A stretch of 64,000 nucleotides of DNA, taken from positions 1-64,000 of the forward strand of contig JAHQVK010000093.1 in assembly GCA_019634385.1 (NCBI GenBank). The letters are read 5' to 3'. The translations under genes and the position numbers were made by a program. The notes under the pieces are model-generated. The model did no database searches and was not told the origin of the DNA. It saw only the letters and a list, made by a program, of their open reading frames with translations. The stretch is from Myxococcales bacterium (lineage in GTDB: Bacteria > Myxococcota > Kuafuiibacteriia > Kuafuiibacteriales > Kuafuiibacteriaceae). How positions within the stretch are numbered: position 1 is the stretch's first letter; every line of letters begins with the position of its first letter. This document shows positions 44,130 to 53,341 of the stretch, piece after piece.

Positions 44130-46190
44130 TTACTCTTTTGCAGAGATTGTGCCGACCACCCGAAGCTCAGCTTGTCGGTCCAACTCACGAATGGCAATGA
44201 CTGGTATATCGGGAAGTTGACTCCCTATAAGTTCTCGAAGGGGTCGCCTAAGATCGTCAGCAACAAGTACACACGGACTGTGTCGAGACTCAGATGCTGT
44301 TCTAACCGAGGACGCTATCTTTTCAACAACCATCTGATAGATCTCTGGATCAGGTGCCAATTGTCCCCCTGGCGTCAACGAACCGCGAAGTAGCAATTCC
44401 AAATCCCGACCAAACAGCACCGCATATATACATCCTTGATCATCCATTAACTCCTTCGTAATCTCTCTCTTAAGACCTGCTCTGGCTGCTTCAGACAGCC
44501 TTCCGATATCTTTACTGCTCGGAACTTCCGATGCTACGGCTTCCAATATACCTCGAAGATTACGCACCGAAACGCGTTCAATCAGCAAATTTTGAAGAAT
44601 TCTAACCAATTCACCCAGTGATAACTGGTCCGGAATAAGTTCATTTATCAACTTAGGATACTCAGCTTTCACATAACTCAGGAGTTCATCTACTTGATCT
44701 CTACCCACCAATTGATCAGCACTACGCCGCAATACTTCAGCTAGATGCGTTGTAAGAACGGTCGAAGGATCTACAACTGTCATCCCTCTGCTTTCAGCCA
44801 GTTGCCGGTCATCCTCTCGAATCCAAAATGCCTTTAATCCAAAAACCGGCTCTTTGGTCTCTACGCCACTCGGGAATGACTGTACTCCTGCCGAGTCAAT
44901 CGCCATATGCCGATCTGACATCACTTCACCACGAGCAATCTCCACTCCGTACAGTCGTATCCCATATTCTCCTGGGCGTAGCTGAAGATTATCTACTACT
45001 CTCACAGGGGGAACTATGATACCCAGTTCCTGCGCCAACTGGCGTCTCAGCTTCTTAACTCTCTCCGGAATATCACCTCCCCGAGAGATATCCACTAAGG
45101 CTAAAAGCCCATAACCCACTTCTAGCGTCAGAGTATCTACGCGAAGAGCTTCGCCAAGAGATGGCTCTTCAACTTTATCCTCAACCACCTCCGATTCTCC
45201 CCCAGCATCAACCGGTTCCCCTCGGCGATAGACAAGAAATAGTAGTAAACCAGCCAAAACAGCAAACGGAAGGAGAGGCAAGCCCGGAAGGAGTCCGATG
45301 AAAATCAAGAACGCCGCCGCGATCATGAGTACGTTCCGCATACCCAGCATTTGATCAATCACCTGGGTCCCGAATTCAGACCGACCAGAAGCTCTCGATA
45401 TAGCCAAGCCCGCAGATGTAGATACCACAAGTGCCGGCATTTGGGATACTAGTCCGTCACCAATGGTAAGTACAGGATAGACATCTACTGCCCCACCAAA
45501 GCTCAAGTTCTGCTGAGTCATCCCCACGATGATACCACCCACCAAGTTCACACCAGTGATAATTAGCCCAGCTATCGCGTCTCCTCGGACAAACTTACTC
45601 GCTCCGTCCATGGCTCCGTAGAAATTAGCCTGGCTTTCTATTTCTCCTCTTCTTTCTCTAGCCTGAGTTTCATTTATAACACCAGCGTTTAGCTCGGCAT
45701 CTATTGCCATCTGACGCCCTGGCATGGCATCGAGTGTAAACCTAGCTGCCACTTCCGCGATGCGACCGGCACCCTTGGTGATCACAACAAAATTGATCAA
45801 AACCAACGCTAGGAAAATGATGATACCAACCCCTAAGTTTCCTCCAACAACAAACTCAGCAAATGCCTCTATAACTTCTCCTGCTGCATCCGGACCTTCG
45901 TGACCATTTAATAAAATAAGCCGTGTGGAGGCAACATTCAAAGACAAACGGAGAAGTGTCGAAATGAGCAGCAGTGTTGGAAACACGCTAAAATCAGTTG
46001 GCCTCTCCGAAAATAGTGCCGTCAAAAAAACAATTGCCGCAATACCTATGCTCACAGCAAGCAGTAAATCCAAAGCCTGCCCTGGGACTGGAACTATCAG
46101 TAGCGATACAACTCCGAGAAACGCGACGCCAACGACCGTTTCGGATGTTATAATTCGACCTGAGAAGTCTCTCAATGCCTCAACATTCAT
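44130..46190 (-). CDS. flhA: Flagellar export gate protein FlhA
   Basis: This 686-residue inner-membrane protein has about eight N-terminal transmembrane helices (VVGVAFLGVVSLLIVPVPGQ first) and a cytoplasmic C-terminal domain that binds export chaperones. The FHIPEP signature FTLDAMPGRQMAIDAELNAG with NFYGAMDGASKFVRGDAIAG is intact. It overlaps flhB by four bases. Size and topology match the family. Confidence 0.97.
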   Translation of the reverse strand: MNVEALRDFSGRIITSETVVGVAFLGVVSLLIVPVPGQALDLLLAVSIGIAAIVFLTALFSERPTDFSVFPTLLLISTLLRLSLNVASTRLILLNGHEGPDAAGEVIEAFAEFVVGGNLGVGIIIFLALVLINFVVITKGAGRIAEVAARFTLDAMPGRQMAIDAELNAGVINETQARERRGEIESQANFYGAMDGASKFVRGDAIAGLIITGVNLVGGIIVGMTQQNLSFGGAVDVYPVLTIGDGLVSQMPALVVSTSAGLAISRASGRSEFGTQVIDQMLGMRNVLMIAAAFLIFIGLLPGLPLLPFAVLAGLLLFLVYRRGEPVDAGGESEVVEDKVEEPSLGEALRVDTLTLEVGYGLLALVDISRGGDIPERVKKLRRQLAQELGIIVPPVRVVDNLQLRPGEYGIRLYGVEIARGEVMSDRHMAIDSAGVQSFPSGVETKEPVFGLKAFWIREDDRQLAESRGMTVVDPSTVLTTHLAEVLRRSADQLVGRDQVDELLSYVKAEYPKLINELIPDQLSLGELVRILQNLLIERVSVRNLRGILEAVASEVPSSKDIGRLSEAARAGLKREITKELMDDQGCIYAVLFGRDLELLLRGSLTPGGQLAPDPEIYQMVVEKIASSVRTASESRHSPCVLVADDLRRPLRELIGSQLPDIPVIAIRELDRQAELRVVGTISAKE

Positions 46191-47272
46191 TCCTTGTTCT
46201 CCCAGGAAAGCGACCGGCGGCGTCGATAGACAATCGCCAGTATTTTTGCCACACTACGATACAGCTCAACAGGGACATGGTTCCCCTCCTCCACAAGTGA
46301 ATATAGCGCCCTCGCCAGTGGTTTATCCTCGACAATCGGCACGTCCAAATCTTCTGCAAACATTCGGATTCTCTTCGCTTTATAATCTAATCCCTTAGCT
46401 ACCACCACCGGACTATCATCTCTCCCTTGCCAGTATCGTAATGCAACAGCATAGTGGGTTGGATTTGTCGTCACAACAGTGGCCTCGGACATAGCGTCTC
46501 TGAGATTTCGATTAGAAAATTCATTCATTCGTTTGCGAATTGCACTTCGGACATGTGGGTTTCCTTCCATGTCTTTCAGTTCATCTTTTACCTCTTGCCT
46601 ACTCATCATCAGCCGCTGCTCAAACCGCCAACGAGTCCAAATAACGTCTAATAAAGCGAGAATCAGCAACGCGCAAAACACCCGAGCCGAAAGGCTAAAG
46701 GCAATATCTCTAATTTCCAAGGCCAAGAGCGCTGGATGTGTACCTGCCAAACGCCACAAGTCCCCAGGTAAATCCAGCAAACCCAAAACAGCAACAATAA
46801 CAACCCCAATACCTTTTAATATAGATTTTGTTAGATTAAAAATAAGCTCAACCGACGCAACCTTCTTAATCCAATTCATCGGACTTAGCCTTGTCCACTT
46901 CGGCCCAATATTGCCCCAATTTATATATATGCCTATCTGCAGCAAACTTCCCAATGTCCCAAAAACAAGTGCTAAGAATGCCACCGGGCCAAATATAAGA
47001 AACAGACTCCAAGACGCTTGTTGAACCACAGATATTGCTCGACTCGAACTGAGGTATCGGTCGAAATCAATTGTAAGACTCTCCCCAAGAGTCTCCACGT
47101 ACTCCGCGACTGCAAAGGGTATTAAATAATATATAGATATTGAAAGAACCAAAACAGCAACGGCAACACCTATCTCTTGCGAAAGAGGCACCTGTCCTTC
47201 CTCCCTCGCCTTCTCCCGTCTTCTTGGGGTTGGTTTTTCTGTTTTTTCTCCGCCTTCGTCATTAGCCATCAT
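46187..47272 (-). CDS. flhB: Export-specificity switch protein FlhB
   Basis: This 361-residue inner-membrane protein has four hydrophobic segments and a cytoplasmic domain. The self-cleavage site NPTH lies in VVTTNPTHYAVALRYWQGRD. Cleavage there switches export from rod/hook to filament substrates. Its start follows fliR with no gap. The N-terminus EKTEKPTPRRREKAREEGQV is a family hallmark. Confidence 0.97.
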   Translation of the reverse strand: MMANDEGGEKTEKPTPRRREKAREEGQVPLSQEIGVAVAVLVLSISIYYLIPFAVAEYVETLGESLTIDFDRYLSSSRAISVVQQASWSLFLIFGPVAFLALVFGTLGSLLQIGIYINWGNIGPKWTRLSPMNWIKKVASVELIFNLTKSILKGIGVVIVAVLGLLDLPGDLWRLAGTHPALLALEIRDIAFSLSARVFCALLILALLDVIWTRWRFEQRLMMSRQEVKDELKDMEGNPHVRSAIRKRMNEFSNRNLRDAMSEATVVTTNPTHYAVALRYWQGRDDSPVVVAKGLDYKAKRIRMFAEDLDVPIVEDKPLARALYSLVEEGNHVPVELYRSVAKILAIVYRRRRSLSWENKE

Positions 47273-48010
47273 TCACCCTGATAGCCAAAAAGCTATTTGC
47301 TCGAACCGTTTAGAAACCAACTTCAACGTTAAGGGTCCATACGCGCCAGCGGTCGCAATCAAACCTACTATGCCAGAAGAGGTCGTAAGCGCTGGGCCCT
47401 CAATAAACAAGTTAAGCGTAGGAACAGACCTCGCCAAGATCGCTAAAACTAACTGAGCAGCAAATACGGCAGAAATGAGAGGAGCTCCAATTTGGAGTGC
47501 TCCAGAAAATAACTCAACTCCAACCTCAACGACTGTCCCCAATCTATTAGGCATTTCCCAAGCACCTATAGGTATTACTTCAAACATTCTATAGAGAAAG
47601 AGCATGAGCATGTGTGGACCTGTACCCACTGCAAAGAAACCCAGCATCAGTAATGACATCGCGCTTCCTAAAAGCGACAAGTCCCCAGCAACAGGGCTGA
47701 CGAATCCAGGCATTCTCAATCCCATTTGTTGGGATACTAATTCACCTGCATAGGCAAATGAATACATAATCATCGACAAGAAAAATCCCATAGCTAGTCC
47801 CAGCAGAGTCTCAGAAATGATCACAAGCCATATATTTTGCACATTTGATATACTCAATCCATCAGAGAACCCCCATGCAATCCCAGCGGAAGCTATAAGT
47901 CTAATACTTGGTGGAGCCAAAATACCGGGAAACGGAGAACTAATAAAAAATGCCCCTACTCTGAGGAAAGCAAATAGAGCTACTAGCTCAACTCCCACTG
48001 GTTCTCTCAT
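47273..48010 (-). CDS. fliR: Export gate protein FliR
   Basis: This 245-residue multi-spanning protein has the FliR pattern LRVGAFFISSPFPGILAPPS and LVSQQMGLRMPGFVSPVAGD, and several hydrophobic segments. FliP, FliQ and FliR form the export pore. Gene order fliP-fliQ-fliR-flhB is canonical. It begins one base after fliQ ends. Confidence 0.95.
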   Translation of the reverse strand: MREPVGVELVALFAFLRVGAFFISSPFPGILAPPSIRLIASAGIAWGFSDGLSISNVQNIWLVIISETLLGLAMGFFLSMIMYSFAYAGELVSQQMGLRMPGFVSPVAGDLSLLGSAMSLLMLGFFAVGTGPHMLMLFLYRMFEVIPIGAWEMPNRLGTVVEVGVELFSGALQIGAPLISAVFAAQLVLAILARSVPTLNLFIEGPALTTSSGIVGLIATAGAYGPLTLKLVSKRFEQIAFWLSG

Positions 48011-48011
48011 C

Positions 48012-48284
48012 CTACCCTGCCCCCAAATTTGCTATATTATTTATCACCACCTCAAACATTCCAATGAATTTTTGAACTCCCCATGGAAGAGTAATCCCGG
48101 CCACAACCCCTACAGCAATAACCTTAGGCAAGAACGTAAGAGTTGGTTCGTTGACTTGTGTTGCAGCCTGAAGAGCCCCCACTGAAATTCCAACGGTGAG
48201 CCCCGTAAGCAAAATTGGAGCCATAACCATTGCGCCTGTCGTCAACGCAAACCTCAAGATGTCAGCAGCTAACTCAGGGCTCAT
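48012..48284 (-). CDS. fliQ: Export gate protein FliQ
   Basis: This 90-residue protein has two transmembrane helices. The first, ALTTGAMVMAPILLTGLTVG, leads into the cytoplasmic loop AATQVNEPTLTFLPKVIAVG and then a second helix. Size and motif match FliQ. Its start overlaps the fliP stop by four bases. Confidence 0.95.
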   Translation of the reverse strand: MSPELAADILRFALTTGAMVMAPILLTGLTVGISVGALQAATQVNEPTLTFLPKVIAVGVVAGITLPWGVQKFIGMFEVVINNIANLGAG

Positions 48285-48934
48285 GATGGTCCTCCAAAAG
48301 ATCTTACTACTGAGCCAACAACCAAAGACCAGCCATTGCCTAAAACAAAGATCATGATCTTGAAGGGGAGTGCAACCACAGTAGGCGGCAACATTATCAT
48401 CCCCAATGCATTCAAGAGCGCAGCAATTGCTATATCAATCACGAGAAAGGGAATGAACAGCAGAAAACCTATGGAGAACGCAACCCTGAGCTCACTTGTA
48501 ATAAATGCTGGTACAACAACACGCATCGGGATGTCATCAGCCCCAACTACCGGAACTTTTGACAGATTTACCATTAAAGCCAGTTCTGAATCACCAGTTT
48601 GCTCTAGCATGAACTTTTTTATTGGGCCGCTAGCTCTCTCGATCATCACTCGTTCATCAATATCTCCCTGTAGGTATGGATCAACGGCCTCGCTATAGAT
48701 TTGATCGATTGTGCCCGCCATGACAAAGTATGTGAGAAACAGCGCCAAACCAATCAAAACCTGATTTGGAGGCATCTGTTGAAGACTCAGTGCATTCCTA
48801 GTGAAACCCAAAACCAAGACAATTCTCAGGAAGGCCGTCGTGGACATAATGATTGCTGGAGCAAACGTTAGGGCAGTTAAGAACACCAACGCTCTAAGCG
48901 GTGTAGCACCCAGTTCTTGAATTGCGGTATCCAT
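48281..48934 (-). CDS. fliP: Export gate protein FliP
   Basis: This 217-residue pore protein has PAIIMSTTAFLRIVLVLGFT, then LSLQQMPPNQVLIGLALFLT, and ends with AALLNALGMIMLPPTVVALP and LPFKIMIFVLGNGWSLVVGS, which are FliP signatures. The N-terminus lacks the cleavable signal peptide of many FliP proteins. It lies 24 bases after fliO. Confidence 0.95.
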   Translation of the reverse strand: MDTAIQELGATPLRALVFLTALTFAPAIIMSTTAFLRIVLVLGFTRNALSLQQMPPNQVLIGLALFLTYFVMAGTIDQIYSEAVDPYLQGDIDERVMIERASGPIKKFMLEQTGDSELALMVNLSKVPVVGADDIPMRVVVPAFITSELRVAFSIGFLLFIPFLVIDIAIAALLNALGMIMLPPTVVALPFKIMIFVLGNGWSLVVGSVVRSFGGPS

Positions 48935-48958
48935 ATTGTAGGTCCAAATTTTGGATTC

Positions 48959-49588
48959 TTATAGACTATTGAGCTCGGCCACCATCTGCTGCCTACGCTC
49001 TCTCGTACTGGCAGTACCCACCTTCGTTAGTTGTTCACTTATTTCTCCGGTAATAAGATCTGAGAACTCACCTTTTCTTCCTATTTTTGTATCTAGTAGT
49101 GCTGCCTCTCTTTCGATTGGGCTCAAAATCACAGGACTTCCTTCATCATTGGAAAACACTCCCAAACTATGTATTGATCCCCCGCTGACCCCGACCAAAA
49201 CTCGGTGTTCACCAACCGACAACAGCACAACGCGTTGACCGCGTCCTATCCACACAGAGTCTTTAACCATAAGATTGGAGCAATGCTCGGTTCCTAGGCT
49301 ATTTTCCTTCGCTCGCTTTATCAAATAGGCCAAACCGAATACAATACCAGCACAAAACAAGGCACCCAAGGCCAGACGTCCCGCGGTATCTAGTGCACCT
49401 AAGCTATTGCCTTTTATCTGTACCGGCTTATTTGAGCCGTTGAGAGCAAGTTGTAGGCTTTCGTTGGTGTCACCCTGGGCTTGGCTTGCTGTCACCACAA
49501 CGGCAAAGGCCAGAAAGCAAGTACATACGACCAATCTTGCTTTGTTGCCAATAATCCAGGAAATATATTTTGCTGTTTGGATTCTCAT
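48959..49588 (-). CDS. fliO: FliO-like export gate assembly protein
   Basis: This 209-residue protein has a first hydrophobic segment (LVVCTCFLAFAVVVTASQA) that looks like a signal peptide. A second transmembrane helix near residues 72-90 (ALGALFCAGIVFGLAYLIKR) precedes a small cytoplasmic domain with VKDSVWIGRGQRVVLLSVGE, which is the FliO pattern. FliO helps FliP form its pore. Position between fliN and fliP supports the call. Confidence 0.85.
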   Translation of the reverse strand: MRIQTAKYISWIIGNKARLVVCTCFLAFAVVVTASQAQGDTNESLQLALNGSNKPVQIKGNSLGALDTAGRLALGALFCAGIVFGLAYLIKRAKENSLGTEHCSNLMVKDSVWIGRGQRVVLLSVGEHRVLVGVSGGSIHSLGVFSNDEGSPVILSPIEREAALLDTKIGRKGEFSDLITGEISEQLTKVGTASTRERRQQMVAELNSL

Positions 49589-49590
49589 AT

Positions 49591-49947
49591 CTACTTACCT
49601 CGTAGAGACTCAAGTCTCTCAGTTTGACTTACAATATCGGTCAATCGCACACCAAACTGATCATTGATGACAACCGCTTCACCTCGAGCTACCAGCTTAC
49701 CATGCACAAGTACATCCAGAGGCTCACCGGCAAGCTTTGTCAATTCCACGATTGAACCTTGGGCTAATTGTAGGAGATCTCCAATTTGAATAGATGTTCG
49801 CCCTAGCTCTACAGAAACAACTAACGGGATATCAAATATTCTTTCCAAGTTCGACAAGTCAGGCTCGGCGGAAGCACTCGGTGGAGACTGACTTTCATCC
49901 ACTCGCTCTAACTCATTCATGATCGGATTTTCGGATTCAGTTTCCAT
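49591..49947 (-). CDS. fliN: C-ring switch protein FliN
   Basis: This 118-residue protein has an acidic N-terminus and a SpoA domain: IFDIPLVVSVELGRTSIQIG, then LTKLAGEPLDVLVHGKLVAR and VVINDQFGVRLTDIVS. It forms the base of the C-ring together with FliM. Its start overlaps the fliM stop by one base. Confidence 0.96.
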   Translation of the reverse strand: METESENPIMNELERVDESQSPPSASAEPDLSNLERIFDIPLVVSVELGRTSIQIGDLLQLAQGSIVELTKLAGEPLDVLVHGKLVARGEAVVINDQFGVRLTDIVSQTERLESLRGK

Positions 49948-50954
49948 TATTTTTCACCTTCCTTTTCTTTTACCTTCTCCAAAGTAGTTGCGCCTACCGA
50001 GTCGGAAAGCTCAACCGCGATGCATCCTCTGCTGACAACCGGACTCCCAGTAGTCTTCCACACTCCCTCAATTTCGCAGGGCAGGGGATCCTTAATGTCC
50101 ATGTTCAATCGTATTGTATCACCAGCTTCTAACTCAATAAGTTCACCAACTGTAACAATAGCATCACCAATTTTTACGTGCATTTCTACTGACAGTGTTG
50201 GAATGATATTTTTGATTGCTGTGCGCCAGTGATTGTCTTCCTGATTTCTCTCGGTTTGAATTGCTGAGGACAAAAGAGGACGAATTGGTTCAATAACACC
50301 ATATGGAATCAACAGCGAAATGAGCCCCTTGGTCGTGGCCTCTAGTTCCACTTCAAACCGGATGTTGATTGCCACATCGGTTGGAGCCGCAATTGCAGCA
50401 AACTGTGGATTTACTTCCGTTCTAATATATTCTGGAACAACCTCGATAACAGGCTCCCAAGCATTACCTAGGTCAGCTAAGACCATCGAAACAACTTGGG
50501 TTATTAATCGTAATTCAATGCTCGAATAGTCGCGTCCCTCAACACGATACCATGTACCAGATCCTCCAAATACATAGTCAACAAGCCCAAACATCAGTGC
50601 TGAATCAACTGCCACTAAACATGTATTTCGCAGTGGTGGCATGCGAAACACATTCAAGCAGGCAGGAACCGAAACAGACGATATAAACTCACTATATTTC
50701 ATCAACTGAGTTGAGTCATGATGAACATCAACCGTTCTGCGGAACATGTTAAAGAATGATATACGCATGAGCCGCGCTAAGCGCTGGTTAAGGATGTCCA
50801 GTGTGGGCATCCTTCCTCTAACGATTCTATCATTGCTCGTGAGATCATATCCTCGAGCATCATCTAAAGATGCACCATCTCCCTCATCTACACCGCCTTG
50901 GGCTACGGCACTGATGAGTGCATTTACTTCATTTTGAGAAAGTACTGCTTCCAC
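49947..50954 (-). CDS. fliM: C-ring switch protein FliM
   Basis: This 335-residue protein is the CheY-P target of the motor. The N-terminal CheY-binding motif LSQNEVNALISAV is present. The middle CheC-like domain (LMFGLVDYVFGGSGTWYRVE, YSSIELRLITQV) and a C-terminal SpoA domain follow. It starts six bases after fliL ends. Confidence 0.96.
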   Translation of the reverse strand: MEAVLSQNEVNALISAVAQGGVDEGDGASLDDARGYDLTSNDRIVRGRMPTLDILNQRLARLMRISFFNMFRRTVDVHHDSTQLMKYSEFISSVSVPACLNVFRMPPLRNTCLVAVDSALMFGLVDYVFGGSGTWYRVEGRDYSSIELRLITQVVSMVLADLGNAWEPVIEVVPEYIRTEVNPQFAAIAAPTDVAINIRFEVELEATTKGLISLLIPYGVIEPIRPLLSSAIQTERNQEDNHWRTAIKNIIPTLSVEMHVKIGDAIVTVGELIELEAGDTIRLNMDIKDPLPCEIEGVWKTTGSPVVSRGCIAVELSDSVGATTLEKVKEKEGEK

Positions 50955-50960
50955 GATAAC

Positions 50961-51452
50961 CTACTGTGTAACAAACTCGGTTAAGAAAATACCATTTACT
51001 TCGCCGGTTCTGAGTATGTTATTTATGCGTTTTTTCAAATTTTCTCGAATACTAGACTTGGCTCGGGCACCTTGAGTTTCCTTGACAGAAAGACTCGATA
51101 GATAGTCAATAATTCGGTCTCGTATCTCGGGATCTCGCTGCTCTATTTCTTCCAACACATCTCCGTCGCTGACTCTCGCTTTAAGTATTGCCTTCAAATA
51201 CCTATTTTGACTTGGGTCGGCTAAGGTAATATTGTATGTGCCTAGAGCAACCGTAGGCCCGACTACAGGAGCTTCAAGCTCTTCTTCGACTAGTGGTGCA
51301 ACCTCGGTATCTGCAGTTGCGGCCGCTCCTCCATTAGTTACGATGAGATAACCCAATCCTCCAAGCGAAAGAATGTTTGTCAGTACTAATGCCAAGAGAA
51401 GCATTTTGGATCCACCTTGTTTTTCCTTTTGATCGTTATTCTGGTCAGCCAT
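50961..51452 (-). CDS. fliL: Flagellar basal body protein FliL
   Basis: This 163-residue single-pass protein has a transmembrane helix at about residues 17-40 (LLLALVLTNILSLGGLGYLI) and the FliL periplasmic domain (GTYNITLADPSQNRYLKAIL, then VKETQGARAKSSIRENLKKR and GEVNGIFLTEFVTQ). FliL supports stator engagement. It begins the long leftward unit toward fliA. Confidence 0.92.
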   Translation of the reverse strand: MADQNNDQKEKQGGSKMLLLALVLTNILSLGGLGYLIVTNGGAAATADTEVAPLVEEELEAPVVGPTVALGTYNITLADPSQNRYLKAILKARVSDGDVLEEIEQRDPEIRDRIIDYLSSLSVKETQGARAKSSIRENLKKRINNILRTGEVNGIFLTEFVTQ

Positions 51453-51771
51453 TTTTAGACCTTGAGGCAGCTTTTCAAAGCAGCGCTACCCAATGCCAAA
51501 CAGCATAGGACATGCCAACATCTCCAAACCGAAATCTCATGATGAACCATGACTGTGTCAGCCGGTTGACTGTCACGCAAACGGCATTGCCAAGGGGCCG
51601 ACAGGGGTTTTGCGATTGGTTGCGCTCGGTAAACGAAGTCACAACGCGCCATGCAAAGGCCGCGTAGGCTGAGACTTTCTTTGTCCTACAATCCATGCGT
51701 TGTGGCAGAACCCGGCAGCCCCATGGTGTTGTGTCTGGGCGGCATTACACGGAAGCCGCAGGAGGAACTTC
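51453..51771. promoter_or_regulatory. 319-base divergent control region
   Basis: This region lies between the leftward fliL unit and the rightward NtrC-type regulator and should hold both promoters. Two dyads of the form TGAC-N-GTCA occur at 51550-51560 (TGACTGTGTCA) and 51567-51575 (TGACTGTCA). They are close to a leftward TTGGCA at 51588-51593 followed by GTTTGC, a sigma-54-like pair with spacing one base too long. No gene was seen. Confidence 0.35.
51760..51766 (+). promoter_or_regulatory. Ribosome-binding site of the NtrC-type regulator
   Basis: AGGAGGA precedes GTG at 51772 by five bases. This supports GTG at 51772 over ATG at 51700, because the receiver homology begins immediately after GTG. 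Confidence 0.7.
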
Positions 51772-53229
51772 GTGACTCGACCGCCCCTGAAAAACCTACG
51801 GGTACTCGTAGTGGATGACGACGACGTCGCGCGCAGCTTCGTAGCCCGTTCGCTGACCCGTAAAGGTTTTGATGTCCAATCAGCATCAGCCGGTCAGCAG
51901 GCCATGAAGTTGCTGACCGAAACTCCATTCGATGCGATTGTTTGTGACCTTCTGATGCCTGAAATTGATGGCCTTGATGTCCTCAAGCACTCTGTAGCGC
52001 TTGATTCACGCCCCTCATTCATTATGCTTACCGCCCACGGTAATGTTGCGGTCGCCGTTGATGCCATGAAACTTGGGGCCGTTGATTTTCTTGAAAAGCC
52101 CATTGCCATCAATGAAATCGAAGCGGCTCTTCTCTCTGTGAGTGCACGAAGGCCGGTCGACTCAAAGCCCTCAGCCTCGGGCGTCAACTACAAAAACACC
52201 TCGCTAGTTGGTTCCGATTCTTGGCTACGACCATTCTCAGAGCTCCTAACTAAAATCGCAACTACGGACGCAATTGTTCTTATTGAGGGCGAAACGGGTA
52301 CCGGAAAGAGTGCCGTTGCCAGGGAAATATGGAAGTTGTCAAATCGCTCGAAAGGCCCTTTCTTAGCCATCAACTGCGCTACTATCAATAGAGATCTCGT
52401 CGAAAATGAACTCTTTGGAAATATCAAAGGTGCCTTTACTGGTGCCATAGGTAAAGTCGGAATCGTAGAAAAGGCCAATCATGGGAGTCTGTTCCTCGAT
52501 GAAATTGGAGAACTATCACTGGAAGTACAAGCCAAGCTCTTGCAGCTCCTCCAAGAACGGACATTTACCCCGGTTGGATCTACCACGCCTCGTCAAGCAG
52601 ATGTTCGTTTTATTGCGGCAACTAACCGAGAGCTAGAACATGAGGCTCAAGTCGGAACATTTCGCCCCGACCTCTACTACCGGCTGGAAGTCGTCAAGCT
52701 TACCATCCCCCCCCTACGAGAGCGACTTGATGACATCCCAATTCTTCTAGAACATTTTCGCCAGGAAGCTTTACAAAGGCATGGACGCTCTCCTACTTTT
52801 CCACCCTCAACTATAGGAGCACTACTCCGTTACAACTGGCCCGGAAACGTCCGCGAGCTTGAGAACTTGGTATATAGGCTCTCGGTCATGCTAGAGAACG
52901 GTGAAGCGGTTGAGGTCGAACACTTCCCAGACCGAATTCGCTTAGATTCCGGCGCAGAGTATCGCAAACCAAGCAATATGTCGCTCAGTTCGCCCACTGC
53001 GAAAGTCGAAAACTATACTCAGCAACACAGTCCCCTCTCCGCACCGAGCATGGACGACGTAGTTATGCAAGGACTAGCCAAGGCCATGAAGTCATACGAG
53101 GCAAAAATTATCCAGCAGGCCCTAGACCGAACTGGGGAGAACGTTACTCAAGCAGCCAAACTCTTGGGAATGAAGCGTACGACATTGATTGAAAAGCGTC
53201 GCCGATACGAGGAACTGGGTTTTCTGTAG
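51772..53229 (+). CDS. Sigma-54-dependent flagellar response regulator (FlrC/FleR-like)
   Basis: This 485-residue activator has a receiver (LRVLVVDDDDVARSFVARSL, phospho-acceptor in VCDLLMPE), a sigma-54 AAA+ core and a C-terminal Fis HTH (NVTQAAKLLGMKRTTLIEKR). The core has Walker A EGETGTGKSAVAREIW, the sigma-54 contact GAFTGAIGK and Walker B SLFLDEIGELSLEVQAKLL. It should activate mid-class flagellar operons by remodelling sigma-54 holoenzyme. The start at GTG 51772 has a strong Shine-Dalgarno. No partner kinase gene is adjacent. Confidence 0.93.
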   Translation: MTRPPLKNLRVLVVDDDDVARSFVARSLTRKGFDVQSASAGQQAMKLLTETPFDAIVCDLLMPEIDGLDVLKHSVALDSRPSFIMLTAHGNVAVAVDAMKLGAVDFLEKPIAINEIEAALLSVSARRPVDSKPSASGVNYKNTSLVGSDSWLRPFSELLTKIATTDAIVLIEGETGTGKSAVAREIWKLSNRSKGPFLAINCATINRDLVENELFGNIKGAFTGAIGKVGIVEKANHGSLFLDEIGELSLEVQAKLLQLLQERTFTPVGSTTPRQADVRFIAATNRELEHEAQVGTFRPDLYYRLEVVKLTIPPLRERLDDIPILLEHFRQEALQRHGRSPTFPPSTIGALLRYNWPGNVRELENLVYRLSVMLENGEAVEVEHFPDRIRLDSGAEYRKPSNMSLSSPTAKVENYTQQHSPLSAPSMDDVVMQGLAKAMKSYEAKIIQQALDRTGENVTQAAKLLGMKRTTLIEKRRRYEELGFL

Positions 53230-53341
53230 TGACGGCTATTGGACAATACGACAATTTACCGACGCGCAGCTGGCAAAGAACCGACATAACCATCGAAATA
53301 TCAAGTAATACTCAAACATTAAGCTTGGCACCCACCATGAT

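Noticed and set aside
51577-51593. Sigma-54 promoter for fliL
   Set aside because: TTGGCA and GTTTGC have spacing one base too long for sigma-54; noted only as a weak hint.
53322-53338. Sigma-54 promoter for the TPR gene
   Set aside because: TTGGCAC has good -24 form, but the -12 lacks GC, and a start there would lie inside the signal-peptide coding region.
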